5,959 bases of DNA, from positions 1 through 5,959 of the forward strand of contig JAHIQV010000165.1 of NCBI GenBank assembly GCA_018903185.1, read 5' to 3'. Each line of letters opens with the position of its first letter. Positions within the stretch are counted from its first letter, which is position 1. Below, in pieces: positions 5,414 to 5,959 of this stretch. Source of the DNA: Gammaproteobacteria bacterium. GTDB lineage: Bacteria; Pseudomonadota; Gammaproteobacteria; Burkholderiales; Burkholderiaceae_C. A program made the translations under genes and the position numbers. Under the pieces are notes generated by a model. That model was given only the letters and a program-made list of their open reading frames with translations, was not told where the DNA came from and did not search any database.

Positions 5414-5922
5414 GGCTCGAACACGATGCGCAGTTCGGCGGCGGGCAGCGGCAGAAGGCGGTGGGCGTTCACCCGCCCCTCGGGCTGGCGCGAAAGATCG
5501 GCTTGCCAGCCATCGGCCTCGCTGGCCTGCCCCTGCAGCCAGGCAAACAGGGCCGCCACGGGCAGCGTGGTGCCACCGAATTCGGTCGTCAGTTCGTCAA
5601 GGCTCTGGCGCTGTGTGACGCGTTCACCCTGGTGCAGTTCGGCGCTGCCGGGTTTCCACAGCACCCGGGCCAGGGTGTTGCCCAGTGGTGAATTCAGTTG
5701 CAGTTCGCCCGCTGCGGGCGAACCGCGCAGATCGAAGCTGGCGGAATAGGACTGGGGTGGGTCGCTCTCGACAATCAGGGCCAGTCGCCCGCTCCAGAAG
5801 GCTTCGCCCGGGACGGTGTTGCGTTGGGGGGCAGCGCAGCCGGCGAGCAGGATGGCTGTTGCCAGTCCTGCCAGCATCGCGTGGCGGCGTGACCATGCGC
5901 CCCTATCCGCTTCCAGATTCAT
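5410..5922 (-). CDS. lolB: Outer-membrane lipoprotein insertion protein LolB
   Basis: LolB receives lipoproteins from the periplasmic carrier LolA and inserts them in the inner leaflet of the outer membrane; it is itself a lipoprotein. The 170-residue product starts with a basic n-region, a hydrophobic segment (about 15-27) and the lipobox LAGC at 26-29. Cys29 is therefore predicted to be lipidated, and Ala30 at the +2 position fits outer-membrane sorting. The mature part shows FWSGRLALIVES followed by SASFDLRGSPAAGELQLNSP, the LolB-type start of a half-open beta barrel (G+L plus 'f.w.g....g.l.l.splG'). LFAWLQGQ resembles the conserved 'p..W..G' region. It is shorter than E. coli LolB (about 207). 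Its ATG overlaps the stop of the upstream frame and its stop overlaps ispE, both as ATGA. The position next to ispE strengthens an otherwise divergent family call. Confidence 0.88.
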   Translation of the reverse strand: MNLEADRGAWSRRHAMLAGLATAILLAGCAAPQRNTVPGEAFWSGRLALIVESDPPQSYSASFDLRGSPAAGELQLNSPLGNTLARVLWKPGSAELHQGERVTQRQSLDELTTEFGGTTLPVAALFAWLQGQASEADGWQADLSRQPEGRVNAHRLLPLPAAELRIVFEP

Positions 5923-5959
5923 GGCTGGACCCGCAGGCGTTTGAGGGTGCCTTGCAGGG
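5919..5959 (-). CDS. 3' tip of an upstream gene, probably a TPR-repeat protein
   Basis: On the - strand one frame runs from the right edge to TGA at 5921-5919, reading LQGTLKRLRVQP before the stop. The stop overlaps the lolB ATG as ATGA, the same arrangement as lolB-ispE, which argues that this is the true upstream frame. Only about 12 residues are visible, so the protein cannot be identified from them. In related betaproteobacteria a tetratricopeptide-repeat protein precedes lolB, and that is the best guess from context. Confidence 0.55.
   Translation of the reverse strand, partial: LQGTLKRLRVQP

Noticed and set aside
4952..5749. 265-codon + strand frame opposite ispE and lolB
   Set aside because: Antisense shadow of two recognised genes, with no domain and no ribosome site.
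1..5959. Mobile element, CRISPR, toxin-antitoxin, defence or other undescribed system
   Set aside because: All coding space is filled by recognisable housekeeping genes in a conserved order; no transposase, direct-repeat array or orphan gene cluster is seen.

Overview
The window is an ordinary, compact, high-GC chromosomal housekeeping block of betaproteobacterial type, most like Burkholderiales/Comamonadaceae (Hydrogenophaga or Acidovorax-like). The basis is the gene order, the Allochromatium-type ferredoxin next to coaD, and a GC-rich stem-loop intergenic repeat of comamonad style. I could run no search, so the placement is from recognition only. I see no phage, IS element, CRISPR array, toxin-antitoxin pair, defence gene or new multi-gene system.

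The left part reads on the + strand: the 3' end of an M16-family peptidase gene, a 124-nt gap filled largely by a repeat-like structured element, rsmD (16S rRNA methyltransferase), coaD (CoA biosynthesis) and a 2[4Fe-4S] ferredoxin gene. The right part reads on the - strand, in transcription order: the 3' tip of an unidentified upstream gene (probably a TPR protein), lolB (lipoprotein insertion), ispE (isoprenoid precursor synthesis), tRNA-Gln(TTG), prs (PRPP synthetase), rplY (ribosomal protein L25/CTC) and pth (peptidyl-tRNA hydrolase). The two groups converge, and the 3' ends of the ferredoxin gene and pth overlap by 49 bp.

The tip-lolB-ispE set is packed with two ATGA stop/start overlaps, suggesting translational coupling. 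Three intrinsic terminators punctuate the - strand: after tRNA-Gln, after prs and after rplY. Because of this, prs and pth begin only 24 and 26 nt beyond a terminator. For pth a TATAAT-like box lies exactly 6 nt before the ATG. The same box-6 nt-ATG layout without a Shine-Dalgarno is seen before coaD and, more weakly, rsmD. By contrast the ferredoxin gene and rplY have clear AGGAG sites. The most interesting regulatory hypothesis here is therefore that pth, coaD and rsmD are made from leaderless mRNAs. The genes mostly serve translation and core metabolism: ribosome (rsmD, rplY), tRNA recycling and supply (pth, tRNA-Gln), cofactor and nucleotide precursors (coaD, prs), isoprenoids (ispE) and outer-membrane biogenesis (lolB).
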